DNA from: Talpa occidentalis | Lineage: Eukaryota > Chordata > Mammalia > Eulipotyphla > Talpidae | Reading direction: 5' to 3' | DNA: 64,000 nt | NCBI RefSeq assembly: GCF_014898055.3 | Contig: NW_023601104.1 | Coordinates: 82,381,106-82,445,105, forward strand | Shown here: piece after piece, positions 34,890 to 47,024 of the stretch | Layout of the letters: every line of letters begins with the position of its first letter | How positions within the stretch are numbered: position 1 is the first letter of the stretch | The notes under the pieces: generated by a model | Database searches by the model: none | What the model was told of the DNA's origin: nothing | Seen by the model: only the letters and a program-made list of their open reading frames with translations | Program-made: the position numbers and the translations under genes

Positions 34890-35065
34890 ACTAGCTTTGG
34901 GAACAATGCATCTTAGATTTGAATTCCAGCATTATTAACACTGAGAAGATGGGCACTTGGCTTTAATTTCCCCATCTGTAAAATGGTAATAAAAACATCC
35001 AACAGATTCACATATTAGAGGGTTAAGAGGTGTTTACTGTCAGGACTGGCACATAATCAAAAAGA
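34890..35065 (+). mobile_element. MIR SINE, sense
   Basis: 'TTAGATTTGAATTCCAGCAT', 'TTAATTTCCCCATCTGTAAA', 'AATGGTAATAAAAACATCCA', 'GGGTTAAGAGGTGTTTACTG' and 'GGACTGGCACATAATCAAAA' match the MIR core and 3' end. Confidence 0.8.
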
Positions 35066-35069
35066 ATTC

Positions 35070-36525
35070 ATAACCTAAATAGCTATTAAATTAATAAAGA
35101 CAGCCAATCACATGTTTTAAGCCTCTTGAGGGCAAGTAACACACATTGCACCAAGCATACTGAAGACACTGAAATAATTATTGAATGGCAGACAAAGCAA
35201 ACATCTGCTTCCAAAGCAATTACAAGAATAAATCAACTGAATGAATAGATAGTTCATGAAATATAAAACTTTCCTGAACTATATCAGCACTGAGAAGTAA
35301 AGCTGTTGTGCTTTACTTCAGTTTTATTCAAGGACTGAAGTATATTTCTTCATCAGAATTCACACTGGGCATTAACGCTATGTGCTCCATTAAAAAGGAG
35401 AAAAAAACTGTGGCTGTTAATTCACAGCAATACACATATTGTGATAGAATGATCAATATCTTGGAAACTCTTCTTTGAAGGTGTTAATATTTCCAGTATT
35501 AATCAATAAAACTTATTTTAATATTTAAAGAATTCCCTAAGCTTTAAATACCACAAGCACTTCTCATTAACAATATAATTCTATCTTTCTTTTCCCTTAA
35601 AAAATTAAAATTTCACACTGTGCAAGCTGGAAATGGGTTCCAGAAATCTCTGACACTTGATTTATTTGGATTTGCATGAAGCAAATGAGCAAAGTCCTCC
35701 TTTAATAGATGCCTCTTATAGAGGAAAATCTGTTTGTTATATGTAAATTGAATGCATTTGCTATTTTTTGTCCCTTCCATTTGTAGAACTGGACATAACT
35801 TGAACATTATGTATATATTTCTTATTGGGAATTCCATTTTTGTTCTCTAACAAGCTGTTGCACCAGAAAGTGAGTCATACAAGAAGGCCTTGCTTACTGT
35901 GAAGGAATATTACTTAGAAATCTAAAAAGTTTATATTTAAGATTGTGAGGTGGCCAATACTGAGGAAAATTTTTGCTTTTCTTTATTAAAATTAGCCAAA
36001 ATGATATTTATAAATCTTAGAGAGTGACCAAACAGGGTAGCAAATAATATCAAAGTTTTCTCTTTCTGGACATTTCTTGGGAGATTATAACTTTGGAAAT
36101 TAATTTTAATGCACATATTTTTTGAATCTGCCTTTTAGAATTCAATAATTTATATAGGACTATATTAAGCAATGTTCTAGAGTACATTTTATTAGTCTAT
36201 TTATTCATTTTTTTCTGAAAGCCTTGCTTTCCCAATGTATCAGAATAGAGGATGACCATCATTGGAATTCTATTCAGTTTGACTGCTACTTAAGCAATGT
36301 TTGGCAATAAAATATGAGTTTAGACAAGACAATAGGTACATATTGTAAACACTCAAATTCAACATTAAGCTTAAGAGCCACTGAGCAGTATTTTTGAGAA
36401 CTGTGTTTGGACAGCTTATTGATTAAATATTTGGTAGAAATGTTGAAAAAACTCAATTAAATCATCCAACTTAAAAAATTTAATTCAGAGAAATCAGGAA
36501 GAAGATTACATCTGAGAAGCTTTCT
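35070..36525. other. No gene recognised
   Basis: Unassigned AT-rich DNA. The frame 35613-35837 is short and featureless. Confidence 0.5.
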
Positions 36526-36529
36526 TAAT

Positions 36530-37995
36530 TTGCTCCCAGGAGGATAACCTGAAAGTAATCTGTGGGTTACTGGGCCCAGAGGAACCTAAGACTTGGGTGA
36601 GACTAGAACAACCTTTGGGACATTAGAGACCAGTACTAACCATGCCAGAAGGGATACTGAGAAAATTCAATCCCATATAAAAAGAGGGTAGAGAAAGGCA
36701 CTTAGGGTCGGCATCTGGGTGGGAGCCTGCCATGCAACAGTTAGCACTGAGTGCCTGTGTTTAATTGGTGGTCCCGAGGAGAGAGCTGATTAGTGTGGAG
36801 GTGCACACTTAACTGAGGGAAGATGTGGGAAAGAGCTGGGATATCCCATGCAGTTTGGGTCCTAGTGAAGAAAACAGAGCACAGAACATTGCTCTGTCTC
36901 CCTACCCAGCACTTGAACTGACTTGTGTAACTTGAGAGTGTGGTCTGAAGACCTCAGATACAGTGTTTGAAAATCCACAAAGCCACAAAGCCGGAATATC
37001 AGGAGTACCACGAACAAAAGCCACTTCCACACACCACTTTCACCAGTGACACCACCCCTCCAGGCCCACCCCCGTCACCAACTCAGCAGTGGCAAGATCA
37101 GTTCTTTCTGAAACAACATACTGAAATGACAGACAGAAAAAGTGAAAAAGCAAACTTAGTACCATCTGCTCAAAAACTAGGAGTTCTACACCCTTAGGAC
37201 TCGGAAAAAAACAGCAAGCTGGAAAGCTACAAAATAGGCAGATGAAAAAATATAACATGTTTCACCTTTAGTCTTCAAGGGAGTATTTCATCACACAGAG
37301 AGAACAAAACTCCAGAATCCAATTTCAAAGACATGGACAATATTTTTTTCTTCCCATAAGATTAATTGACATGATAAAGAAATTCAAAGAACCAGAAGAA
37401 ACATGGAAAAGTTGGTCAAAGACATGCAAGAAAATGCAGAAAAAACAAATGACATACTGAGAAATTTAATGAACTAAAGATAGAAATTAAAGCTTTAAAT
37501 ACTAAGATAATGGAGATGCAGAATGTTAAAAGATCAAAAGAGGAAATAAAAAATTCTGGAGAGGGCTTCCCTGATGGTGAAGGGATTCCAGTCTCAGCAC
37601 AATGAAGCACTCCCCAAACCCTCAGCATGAGTTCCATCTTGGCCAGGGAGCTGACCCACTCGGCACAGCAGACCTCTCCTATCTTGCCCACTGCTCCTCT
37701 CAGCAGTATATTTCATCAGTCTGCCCGTTCTGTTCCCTGCTCAGTCTCTGGTGAATCCTCTCACCCTCCTGTGCATCTGGCCTGTACCCCAGTTCTTGTA
37801 TAAATAAAAACAACAGCAACAACAAATCAACAATAACAAAATGAACAACTTTATCTTAAAAAGGCCTATTAAAAACAAACACCTGGCCAAAAAAGATATA
37901 CAGATGATAAAGAGCACATAAAAGCATGCTCAACATCACATCATTAGAGAAATTCAAATTAATATAATGTAGTATCACTGCATACTTTTTAGAAT
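36530..37995 (+). mobile_element. L1 LINE remnant, sense: 5' region, ORF1-like, then ORF2 3' piece
   Basis: The GC-richer block at 36530-36960 resembles an L1 5' UTR. At 36967-37560 there is K/E-rich, stop-broken sequence with the feel of the ORF1 coiled coil ('ACTCCAGAATCCAATTTCAA', 'GAGAAATTTAATGAACTAAA', 'GCAGAATGTTAAAAGATCAA'). After the SINE at 37563-37850 comes an ORF2 3' piece: 'GGCCAAAAAAGATATACAGA', 'AAAGCATGCTCAACATCACA' and 'GAGAAATTCAAATTAATATA'. The middle of ORF2 is absent. The 76-residue frame 36967-37197 is a fossil of ORF1, not a working protein. Confidence 0.65.
37563..37850 (+). mobile_element. tRNA-derived SINE, type C, inside L1
   Basis: It starts GAGGGCTTCCCTGATGGTGA with an altered head (GGGATTCCAGTCTCAGCACA). 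Its B box has decayed to GAGTTCCATCTTGG. It ends CCCCAGTTCTTGTATAAATA followed by an irregular AACAACAGCAACAACAAATC tail. The minus frame 37416-37691 overlaps it. Confidence 0.9.
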
Positions 37996-38126
37996 GGGCA
38001 CTCCCATTCTTAGTGCCTCCATTGATCCTGGAATGGGTACCTGAGAAATATCTAAGTCATTTTTTCAAGTATCTGGCCTGGGTTATTTCCATTCATATAA
38101 ATGGTTACCAGGGTTAGAATGTGTGT

Positions 38127-38178
38127 GGGGATCATATTCTGTCCTGCTCGCAGGGGGATCATATTCTGTCCTGCTCGC
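38127..38178. repeat. Perfect 25-bp duplication, period 27
   Basis: GGGGATCATATTCTGTCCTG plus CTCGC occurs at 38127-38151 and, without a mismatch, at 38154-38178, with AG between the copies. The CpG in CTCGC is kept in both copies, which suggests a recent duplication. Confidence 0.97.
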
Positions 38179-38179
38179 C

Positions 38180-39490
38180 CAGATACCATGTTTGATCTAA
38201 GTATTGTCCTTTATTTTTTTTAATGTCCAATCGAAAGATGCCTTTTAAAAATTCATGTTTAACTTATTGACATTTCCACTGCTTTCATATCTCCTCTTTT
38301 TTCCTGAGACACACTTCATTTGATGATGCCAGAGTAACTAAGCTACGCATTGTTTTCTCATAGCAAACCTGATCCTTTCTGAGTTATACATAAAGAGAAC
38401 TTTCTGGTTGATTTAATTTGATTTGCTTTTTAGTTCTTTTGAAATATAGAAACATTCTTTCCTCCACTCCATTATTTCCATGTCTTATGCATGTCGCAAT
38501 AAGTGTTTGGATTATAATATACAATGGCAGATAAATATGCTATTATCCTAAGTTTTGCATAATTAAAGTATAATACATTCACTTCTGAAAATGTCCATAC
38601 TTAGTAGAAGTGCATAATGCTGCCAGGCTCTTTTCCCCTCCCCTCTGGGTTGAAGTCTGCTTTGCATCTCATCTCAGACACATAATTAGTTGTAGCAGGT
38701 ATATTATCCTGGTCTCACAGGCTACATCACCGAAATCTTCTTTAAACATCATTTTAGCAAAGTAAACCCAGGAAATTCTGTTCACCTTACTTAAATGCTT
38801 GTAACTTTAGTATTTTTACAATTCTTTCAGGCTCAGCACAGATGTGATTTTTCGAATGAAAACCAGATGAAAGTTAATAGCAATCTCCCCATCAAAACCT
38901 AAAGGTAGGAAGACGCAGGCCCAGCTCTGTGCTGTAATAAGATCCTCGTTTGCAGTGAAAGTATGTTTTCAATAACTGCAGTTACCTTTCATTAGAGACT
39001 CAAATCAGCATTTTATTTTTCCTTTTATAATTTGACATGGTAAAAGGAGAAGTGGGCTTTCAAATCTCTAATCCGTGTCAACCTGAGATGAAAGTTTTTA
39101 GCACTCTGCCTCTGTGGGGGTATTTGGATTTGTATTTCATTTTACAAATCCTGTTTAACATACAATTAAATAGTAATGTAAATATGTGACATAATCTCCC
39201 CTGGCTACAAACTTTCACTGACCCTAGTGATTTCCTCCCCTTGGGGTTTTAAATTAGATTTCTATTGCCCTACCTTACTGAAACGTATACTCCTACCTTA
39301 TTCACTTGTAATTTGCTAAATAGTCACTTTTTCATATCCTTTTAAAACTGTCTTTGCAATAATTCTCATTGAAGCAAATAGACTCCTTGATTAGGAAGGA
39401 GTCATCCTAATTTCTAATTTATTTGGGATTTATTCTTTTTTTTTTTTTTTAAACAAAACACATGCATGTCTTCAAAGTAGCCTCCAAAAT
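38180..39490. other. No gene recognised
   Basis: Unassigned AT-rich DNA with a poly(T) near 39430. Confidence 0.5.
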
Positions 39491-39494
39491 TGGG

Positions 39495-39660
39495 GCATAT
39501 TAAAGTAGTCTGAGAAGGTTGAAAGTTTTAGATCTACTTCCCAGACATGATCTGAGTTTGCTTGTCAGGATTGGGACCTGGGCTTTTGCAGTTATATAAA
39601 AAAAAAAAATATGTCCTTATCTAGTCTAATAGGCAGCCCAGGCTGAGAATCACTGTTATA
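39495..39660 (+). mobile_element. MER5-like hAT DNA transposon remnant
   Basis: 'AGATCTACTTCCCAGACATG', 'GGATTGGGACCTGGGCTTTT', 'AGGCAGCCCAGGCTGAGAAT' and 'CACTGTTATAGG' follow the MER5A right half (CTGATTCAGTAGGTCTGGGGTGGGGCC...GGTTGAGAACCACTG). An A run lies at 39599-39609. Confidence 0.65.
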
Positions 39661-39664
39661 GGAC

Positions 39665-40190
39665 CTGGATTTCCCCTTCTTAAGGGGTTGGTCTTTGTTT
39701 TGCAAATATGGAAGTTCTGTTTCTATCTTCAGGAAGGTAAAGGAGTTAGTAAAGATTGGAAGGAAAGTGAATTCTCCTCAGATATACACCAGGCCCAGGG
39801 GCTACTCCTGAGTAGTTAAGAAGTGATCTTACCATCACATCATAGCTCTAAGAATGGAAGTGGGAAAAAGACACACCTGTTCTAAAACTACTTTGAATGT
39901 TTCCACTGTATGTTTATCTGATCTCTCCTCAGGATTAGTACAACTTTCTCAGAATCAGGGATGTGTGTGCTGATTGGGTTAGCCCTGCCTATTGTGGTAA
40001 TAGGTTGGCCTTTGGCAGGGCAAAGATGCAAAAGCAATGTTGTGATGGTGTAAGTTAAAGAGGACTTGAATAATGGACAATATCTCTGATATTGATCGAG
40101 AAATCAGAGGTCTGAATCAGTTGGTCAGGCAAGATTAAAAATAGATGGTGCAAATTTTGTTTCTATAATTTCAGAAAATTTAAGCAAAAA
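39665..40190. other. No gene recognised
   Basis: Unassigned. I see no repeat that I can name and no useful frame. Confidence 0.5.
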
Positions 40191-40207
40191 GTAAGCATAG
40201 CTTCCAG

Positions 40208-40497
40208 ATCCCCCCACCCCAGGGGTGCAAGGAGTTAAGCACAGCACTGAGAAGCTATCCCCAGCCTCTGCAGTGCAAGTTTGATCCCCAGCTGGCCAGG
40301 GAGCTGCCCATATGGCATAGCAGACCTCTCCTGCCTCGCCCACTGCTCCCCTCAGCAGTGTATTTCAGTAGATCTGCCTGTCTATGTATTTCAGTAGCTC
40401 AATCTGTCTCTGGTGAATCCTCTCACCCCCTGTACCTCTGGCCTGTACCCCAGCTCTTTCATGCATAAATAAAAATAAATCTTTAAAAAAGAAAAGA
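40208..40497 (+). mobile_element. tRNA-derived SINE, type B, altered 5' end
   Basis: The usual GGGCCTCCCTGGTGG head is replaced by ATCCCCCCACCCCAGGGGTG. The rest is typical (CTGCAGTGCAAGTTTGATCC, GCTCCCCTCAGCAGTGTATT, ATGCATAAATAAAAATAAAT). An internal duplication repeats TGTATTTCAGTAG (near 40360 and 40385). The TSD is AAGCATAGCTTCCAG at 40193-40207 and AAGCATTGCTTCCAAG at 40498-40513. Confidence 0.92.
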
Positions 40498-40514
40498 AAG
40501 CATTGCTTCCAAGT

Positions 40515-42365
40515 CAAGCAATATGTGTTATCCATCCCTGGGTTTTCTTGATTTTTTTATTATTTGATTTGGTGGTCTTTCACTCTTACAATTGGAAAAA
40601 AAAAATACACCTTGATAGTGAGTTATGTTTCATCATTGATAAAATGACTAAATGTTTTTCATCACAAATAATGGGAAAATCCTTTTGAATTAATATAGAA
40701 AACCCTTTAAACTATGAATTTTGAAGAAGTCTATATGGAAAAATTAGTTGTAGTGTTTCTTTGATATTTTCCCAAAAGTCCAGTAAAATAATAAGTAACT
40801 AAATATCCCAAGTTTCAATTCCACCCTTCTGAATATGTTCCCTTTTCCTTCTGCCCCATTATTTCTTTATCACAACATAAAAAATAACAAATAGTTTGGA
40901 GCTCTTTGATAGCTATGAGCTTTTAAAAAGGCCTTGAAAAAAAGCAAAGAAATGTGTTGTTATATAGACACAGATGTAGAAAATTTTGAACGGTGAGTAC
41001 TTGTATTTCTTCTTAATTCCTCTTATACAAAAGTGAAGCTAAGAAGTTCAGACAAGTTCTAGGGAAGCAGTAAATATGATTAAAAGGAAAATTAATAGAG
41101 AGAAATAAAATATGGGAATATAATGTGTTTAATGTACCATGGCTAAAAGACTGACTATAGAGGAGATTTGAAACCAGTGGAGAAATATGTAAATAACCTA
41201 AGGAGAAAATACAACTTTGTCTTGAAAGGCTTCATGGTGGAGATGGATAGTAAAAGTTACAATGGGGTCAGATTTAAAAACAGAAATCATGTGAAGAAAA
41301 ATCTCAGCGAATGAAAGAAATCAATAAAATAAGAAGACATTTGGAAAAGTTATGCTTATGGGCCCCTCTTAGGTTTCAGAAGGAAACATTCACAGCCCAT
41401 GTGTTCCCACCAAGGAGACATGGTTGAGGGCAGGAAAGGCAGATGTGGTTCAGCCCCCGGCTTGAATTCTCCGTCTTCATTTAGTGTCCGATGTCAGATG
41501 GAGGATATTCCCATTTATAGAACTTCATTTCTAATTTATTATTTTCATGGGTGTTGTTGAAGCAAATTTCTATTACCCACTATAAACTTAACAAAATATA
41601 GCGATGTCTTCAAATAGTGGTAAATCTAAAAACTCAAAGTGAGAGTCCAGATTTTGAACAGATTCCCCAGTTAGTAGTTCAAATGCACACTCAATTTAGA
41701 GGTGTATTAGTCGAAAAATGTTGGGGATTGTGCAATGCGAGAAGACCTTAATCTTGGAAATAATTAACTTTATTTTAAATTGATAATGTGTGAGCAAATG
41801 TCTAAAATAATTGAATTTTCTTTCCTCTCATGTATAAATCTACAAGAGGAAAATACTTTGGAGGATCATAGAGGTGTTTGCATGATGTGTGTGTAATAAT
41901 CTTTTTGAAGGGATAGGTAATTAAAGTTTTACTAATAGGATCCAAATTTCTTATCTTTATTTTGAGTTTTTCTACAATATTATTCCAGTTCTTCTGACAC
42001 CTGGCAAGCTTACTTCAAAGGAAAGGAGGTGTGAATTGCCCATATGCTAGAGTTTACCCCCACAGTTTCCACAGATGTGAATTCCAGTGTGTGTTAAGTG
42101 CCATCTATCACACATGTGCTAGAGAAGACCAGGCTGGAAACTTTTGTAGAGGACTGAGTTTGAATCCTCATTTAGTGCTAAAACAAACTAGTGAGTAGAA
42201 GCAGTGCTTACAAAACCATGAAAGAAATTGAACATTCTGATTTCTGCTCTTTTCTTCTTGACATCATTTCTAAGAAAATCTAGGAGTATTTCTTAGGATA
42301 CTTTCAATATGTGACAAATATATGGCTTACAGATAGCCAACAGGGTTTTGTCCTTACCAGTGAGA
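40515..42365. other. No gene recognised
   Basis: Unassigned AT-rich DNA. No named repeat and no convincing frame. Confidence 0.5.
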
Positions 42366-42367
42366 AC

Positions 42368-42804
42368 TGTTAGACATGCACACAAAGAAGAGAGGAAACC
42401 TACCAATTAGCCTCCTATATCCTTTCGACACCCAACTCGTGGAAATGTAGGGACAGCCAAGTCTGTGGAGCTAGACTTGATGGGCCAGCTCTTGGTAATT
42501 GCCTGGGAACCCTTATGAAGATGAAGCTAAGGGAATACAAAGAATGCAGGGTGCCCTTAAGAACCTAGGTACTGTTTGACTAAAGGATGCTCTTTGAGTC
42601 CATCCTAGATTGGTAGTAAGATCGGTAGACAATGTCTCATTGAATGATGCTCACTAGATCATGACACCCACTTGATAAAGTTGAATTGAACTTGCTCCTG
42701 CTTGGTCCAACGTCCATGTCCTTTATAACTCAACCCCATTTCTTATTTGTAATTCAGCCCCTGGATTCCATTAATAATGTGGCTCTGATCCGAGGGATAC
42801 AAAC
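42368..42804 (+). mobile_element. Possible solo LTR, weak
   Basis: A block of more balanced composition starts TGTTAGACATGC and could end GATACAAACA. It has CCTTTATAACTCAACCCC near 42720 as a TATA-like signal. No TSD was found. It may be another kind of repeat. Confidence 0.3.
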
Positions 42805-42944
42805 ATCAGAATTTGTCTTGGGTGCATTTTACTAACTCTTTATGTTTTCCACCCTATTCCAGATACCCATAAACCAAGCCAATTAGTCTTCATTCAGGCT
42901 AGCTATAGTTTTCCAATCATTCAAAAGATGAGCATTCACACAGT

Positions 42945-43410
42945 TTTTATTACATTAGTTTATTGAGGTATAGTTTATATACTAATAAATTTACCTGCTT
43001 AAAGTTCAAAATTCAAGGATTATTACAGAGTGAAGGAGGTAACAGAAGGAGAATGTTGAGAACTATTGGGGCACCAGTGGTAGGTGTAGTGTGGAGATAA
43101 GTATTTGTGGAGATTTCAACACATAACCCCCAAATATGCAATGATGAAAACCAACTTTACCTCAATAAACAAAATTTTAAATAAATCTACCATCTTAAAA
43201 ATAAAGAACAGAGATCAAATATTGTCAGTGTATTTACAGAACTGTGGGACCATCATCATAATCCAATTTTAAATCGTTTTCATCATCCAGAAAAGCAGTC
43301 CTGTACCCACTAACAATCACTTCCCACACAACCGCCACCCTGCCTTAGGCAACCACTAATGCACTTTTTGTCTCTATAGATTTGCTTATAATTTTTGATA
43401 AATGATTTAA
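42945..43410 (-). mobile_element. L1 3' region, antisense, with a small insertion
   Basis: 'TTTATTGAGGTATAGTTTAT', 'GCTTAAAGTTCAAAATTCAA', then 'GTGGGACCATCATCATAATC', 'AAAAGCAGTCCTGTACCCAC', 'GGCAACCACTAATGCACTTT' and 'TTGTCTCTATAGATTTGCTT' match the complement of an old L1 3' region. At about 43030-43215 the alignment is interrupted by unrelated sequence ending CCTCAATAAACAAAATTTTA, probably a short retro-insertion with its own A-rich end. Confidence 0.75.
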
Positions 43411-43419
43411 CCAGTCCAG

Positions 43420-44550
43420 AAGAGATTCATTTTCTGCTTCTCCAAATTGTTCACCACATGATTCCTAACTTCTCAGTATGAAGTTATTTACTTTGTATCA
43501 GGGTATGAATATTAACCATTAGAAATGTATTTTGCTGTACATGTGTGTTTTTCAAAGTCCAATTACCCATTCTCAAATTATTCAGCCACTTTCTTTTGTT
43601 CTCTCCTGTGTTTCCTTGTCTTTCAGCATTAAGAGGAAGGTAAGAGTAACAAAACCGAGTAGTAATGTTTTACTTTTTTCCTACCTCTGAATTTTTAAAT
43701 TTTTTTGCTAAGACTCAGGAAATGAAAAGTCAACCTCGAGTCTCTGATTGGTCAGGTTTGTCTCTTAGATCCCCTGGCTGGGACAGCTAGCTGGGAGATA
43801 GTATCTTTCAGGTCGTACCCAATTCCAATCCTTGCTAGATCATAATTAAATAGCTCTTTTGTTCATCACAGATGGATAATGAGGATGGATTTACTGATGG
43901 ATTGCTCAAAATCCACTGATGGATTTTGCTCACCACAGATGGATATTGAGGTAATATATGACTAAATAATTTCCATCAGAGTTTAAATGAACACAAACAT
44001 ATACTAATGGGGGGCATTCTAAAATAACTAATGTTTTGCACAACCAATCAATGTCAATATAGAAGAAATTAGAATGATAAATTTGATTCTAGCAATGAGT
44101 AAGTATACGGTGCACTCAGTGTGCATTTGATTAAAAATAAAAGAAAGAGATTTAAGAAAACAAAAAAAAATAGAGATTGATATATTGAAAGGCTCACAGA
44201 ATTGATATATAGGGTAAATAAATACATCCAGAGTGGGTAGACACTAGGGCTATGTTGGGAATCCTGGAGTGGGGAATTCCTGGAAGGATCTCTAAGGCAC
44301 AGCAATGGTCAAGCTGAATACATTTCAATACAATTACATGGGATTTATTTATGAGTCTTATTTCCAGGGATCGAGTATCTGATTAGCCTAGCTATGGTCA
44401 TATTCCCCTTTTTGGTCAGACTTACTTGAACCACCTGGAATGACCAAGTCTCTAAGATTGAAATCAAAGATGGGAGGTGATACTTCTGAAAAGAAAAATG
44501 GGATGCTGTTTCTGGAATTAGAGAAAACAGATGATAGATGTACTAGCCAA
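43420..44550. other. No gene recognised
   Basis: Unassigned, apart from the imperfect duplication at 43863-43950. Confidence 0.5.
43863..43950. repeat. Imperfect duplication
   Basis: TCATCACAGATGGATAATGA at 43863 recurs as TCACCACAGATGGATATTGA at 43929. Between them ACTGATGGATT-GCTCA is repeated as ACTGATGGATTTTGCTCA. Confidence 0.85.
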
Positions 44551-44559
44551 TGTCTGATT

Positions 44560-44815
44560 TATTTTTCAAAAGTGTGCAAAGTACTTACTCTGATCTGGGC
44601 TCTGTTCTAGTAGTCACTTTATAACTAGAGACTTATCCAATGCTCATAATAATTCTCTGTGGGAAGCACTATTATTATCAACTCCATTTTATAGGTCCAC
44701 AGTGGTAAAGCAACTCTCTTGAACTCACACAGCTAATAAAAGAGAGAGGAGACATTTGAACACAGTCCACCTCCCAAGGGTCTGCCTGAATCTGCACAGT
44801 TGCCTCTTCCTGAAC
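44560..44815 (-). mobile_element. MIR SINE, antisense, well preserved
   Basis: 'AAAGTACTTACTCTGATCTG', 'GGGCTCTGTTCTAGTAGTCA', 'ATGCTCATAATAATTCTCTG', 'AAGCACTATTATTATCAACT', 'CCATTTTATAGGTCCACAGT', 'GAACTCACACAGCTAATAAA' and 'GACATTTGAACACAGTCCAC' match the complement of MIR almost end to end. Confidence 0.9.
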
Positions 44816-44829
44816 ATAATGTTTGGGGT

Positions 44830-45735
44830 TATTTCATTGTTTTTCATTAGAACCCGTGAGCTGAGTTCCTACTTCAGAAATGAGAAATCTCAGGCTCAGA
44901 ATGATTAAAATCCAAGATTGAAAGATTCTGGCACTAGTAGTTTTTTCCACTGTATATTACTCTGCTTTTCCTAGAGTGGTGGGCGTTTGCATTATATTAA
45001 TGACTTAAAATGCCACATAGATGCCTAAAGCTGACTTCAGATCTCTACGCTGTCATTTTACCTAAATAACATTTAAGGACAGTCTTTTCCTTTTACAATT
45101 TTGTGTGCATTTCTTTCAATAAGTAAGTAAATATCAAATCTCGGAGGAATGCCGTATGAATAAGACAGACTGAAAAAAGCTGAACTGAGATGGCATTTGC
45201 GTCCTGTCTCTCATTTTCCCTATTCCCAGTCTGCCTATAGTTCTACAAAACAGCATTTCCCTCATTCTGAGCATAGCAGGGTTCAATTCCCAAGCAGACC
45301 AGAGTGAATACAGAAATGATAGGCTACTTTTGTGTTTTGTGGGTATCATGTAAGTTTGAAACCAAATGCAGCCATTAAGGCTTTCTTTGAATATTTCATC
45401 TTGGAAGCATCTTTATAGGTCTTTTGCTCTGAAACAAATTGTATCTTAAAGTAACATGAAGATGAGGGATTTGGGGAGAGGTTTTTGTAATCTGCTGCTT
45501 CTGATCAGATTTAATCTTTTAAGCAGAAACCTGAATGATGGGGGCTGTGCCCTCAACATCTTTTTCTAGTCGATGCAATCTTCTTTGCAGAAAAAATAGA
45601 GTCATTGCACTGACCATTCATTCTTTAGGCATTGACAAGACAGGTGGCAGGTGTATGCCATGGCAGGGAGACAGACAAGGTCATCGGCAATTACAGAGAT
45701 ACTAGCTACACTAATACACCTTTTCCTCTGACTCA
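44830..45735. other. No gene recognised
   Basis: Unassigned. The minus frame 45134-45349 has no recognised features. Confidence 0.5.
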
Positions 45736-45739
45736 AGGA

Positions 45740-45940
45740 GAAGTGGCTTAGTAGCTCAATGTGGTCTCTGATGACGGCCTGCTTGAGTCCAAATGCTAGC
45801 TCCCCCACTGTCTAACTGGATGAGCTTGAGCAGGTAACCAGATTCTTTGTGTCTCAGCACCTACATAGAGTTTGCGGGGACCAGATGAGCTAATGAACGC
45901 TGTAGAAACCAGAAAGCAATGCCTTGTCAGACCTCACAAG
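45740..45940 (+). mobile_element. MIR SINE, sense
   Basis: 'AGTGGCTTAGTAGCTCAATG', 'CTTGAGTCCAAATGCTAGCT', 'GGATGAGCTTGAGCAGGTAA', 'TTTGTGTCTCAGCACCTACA' and 'GAGCTAATGAACGCTGTAGA' follow MIR from its tRNA-like head into the 3' part. Confidence 0.82.
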
Positions 45941-45944
45941 GGTC

Positions 45945-46645
45945 TCGGTACGAAAGATGAAAGGCTCATCAGCAATTCTTAGACTAGTAGTTTATGTGTA
46001 TACACTAAGTTTCTTAACAAATCAAGCATTATGTTTTAAAAAGCTCAAAAACATTTTCAAATGCTTTCTCTGTTGTCGGTAGAGAGGTTGATCAAGAAGT
46101 CTGGTAAAAGCAGCAAGTAATTATATGAACATAAAAAGCAAGCTATATCTAGAGTACCAGTATGAAATATTGTTATATCTTTCCTTTAAAAAATTATTGG
46201 ATAGCCCTTCTAGAATTTATTCCACTGCATTGTTGAAGTGGCCATTGTGTAGTGGGGACATACAGAATTTCTATCAGTGAGATCAGGGATGTAATCTACA
46301 TATTGACGTCTATATAGCTCATATTTATCTGTCTATATTTTATCTATATAAGAATTTTCAGAGCATAGAAGAAACATGCAGAGATCTGATCTTGGCCTTC
46401 ATGGGCCTGGAGATGCTGGTCAAAAATACAAGCCCAGCAGGTGTGTAGAAACAGAGATATGGGTAAAACACGGAAGTAATATGGTCATCTAAGTATTTTG
46501 GTGTTGGGGAAGCTTAGATTTACTGCACAACAATTATATTGTGAATAGGCACTATTTCGTTTATTCTGGATTTATTTAACCATTGGAAGTAATGTATTAT
46601 CCTGATCTTCAACCTGAAGACATTGATAGATGTGAAGTAGCTTTC
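45945..46645. other. No gene recognised
   Basis: Unassigned AT-rich DNA. Confidence 0.5.
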
Positions 46646-46649
46646 TCTG

Positions 46650-47020
46650 TGCTATGCTCCTAATTGTGTGCCCCCCTTAATTCCCATGTTGAAGCCCTAA
46701 CCCTCAATGTGACTATTTTTGGAGGTAGGGATTTTGAGGTTAAATAAGTTCATGAAGGTGGAATCTTTATCCAATATCCAATTGATGGGCTTTATAAGAT
46801 GAAGACTCTGTTTCTGTCTTTGTCTCTCTGTCTCTCTCTCTCTCAGGGACATTAAGACACGGAGAAGGTGAACACCTGCAAGCAGGGAGAGCATTATCAC
46901 CAGAAATCAATTGCCTAACACCTTGGTAATGGACATTCCAGTCTCCAGAACTGTGAAAAAATAAATTTCAGTAGTTTAAGCATGCTAGCTGTGGTATTTT
47001 GACTTGAAGTGACTAATATA
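46650..47020 (+). mobile_element. MaLR-like (ERVL-MaLR type) solo LTR
   Basis: It starts TGCTATGCTCCTAATTGTGT and has 'CCCATGTTGAAGCCCTAACC', 'GGAGGTAGGGATTTTGAGGT', 'GGGCTTTATAAGATGAAGAC', a CT repeat at 46822-46844, 'CCAGAACTGTGAAAAAATAA' and 'GTAGTTTAAGC'. This is the typical order of mammalian MaLR LTRs. A related LTR lies at 59552-59964. The minus frame 46697-46900 is inside it and is not a gene. Confidence 0.85.
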
Positions 47021-47024
47021 CTAT

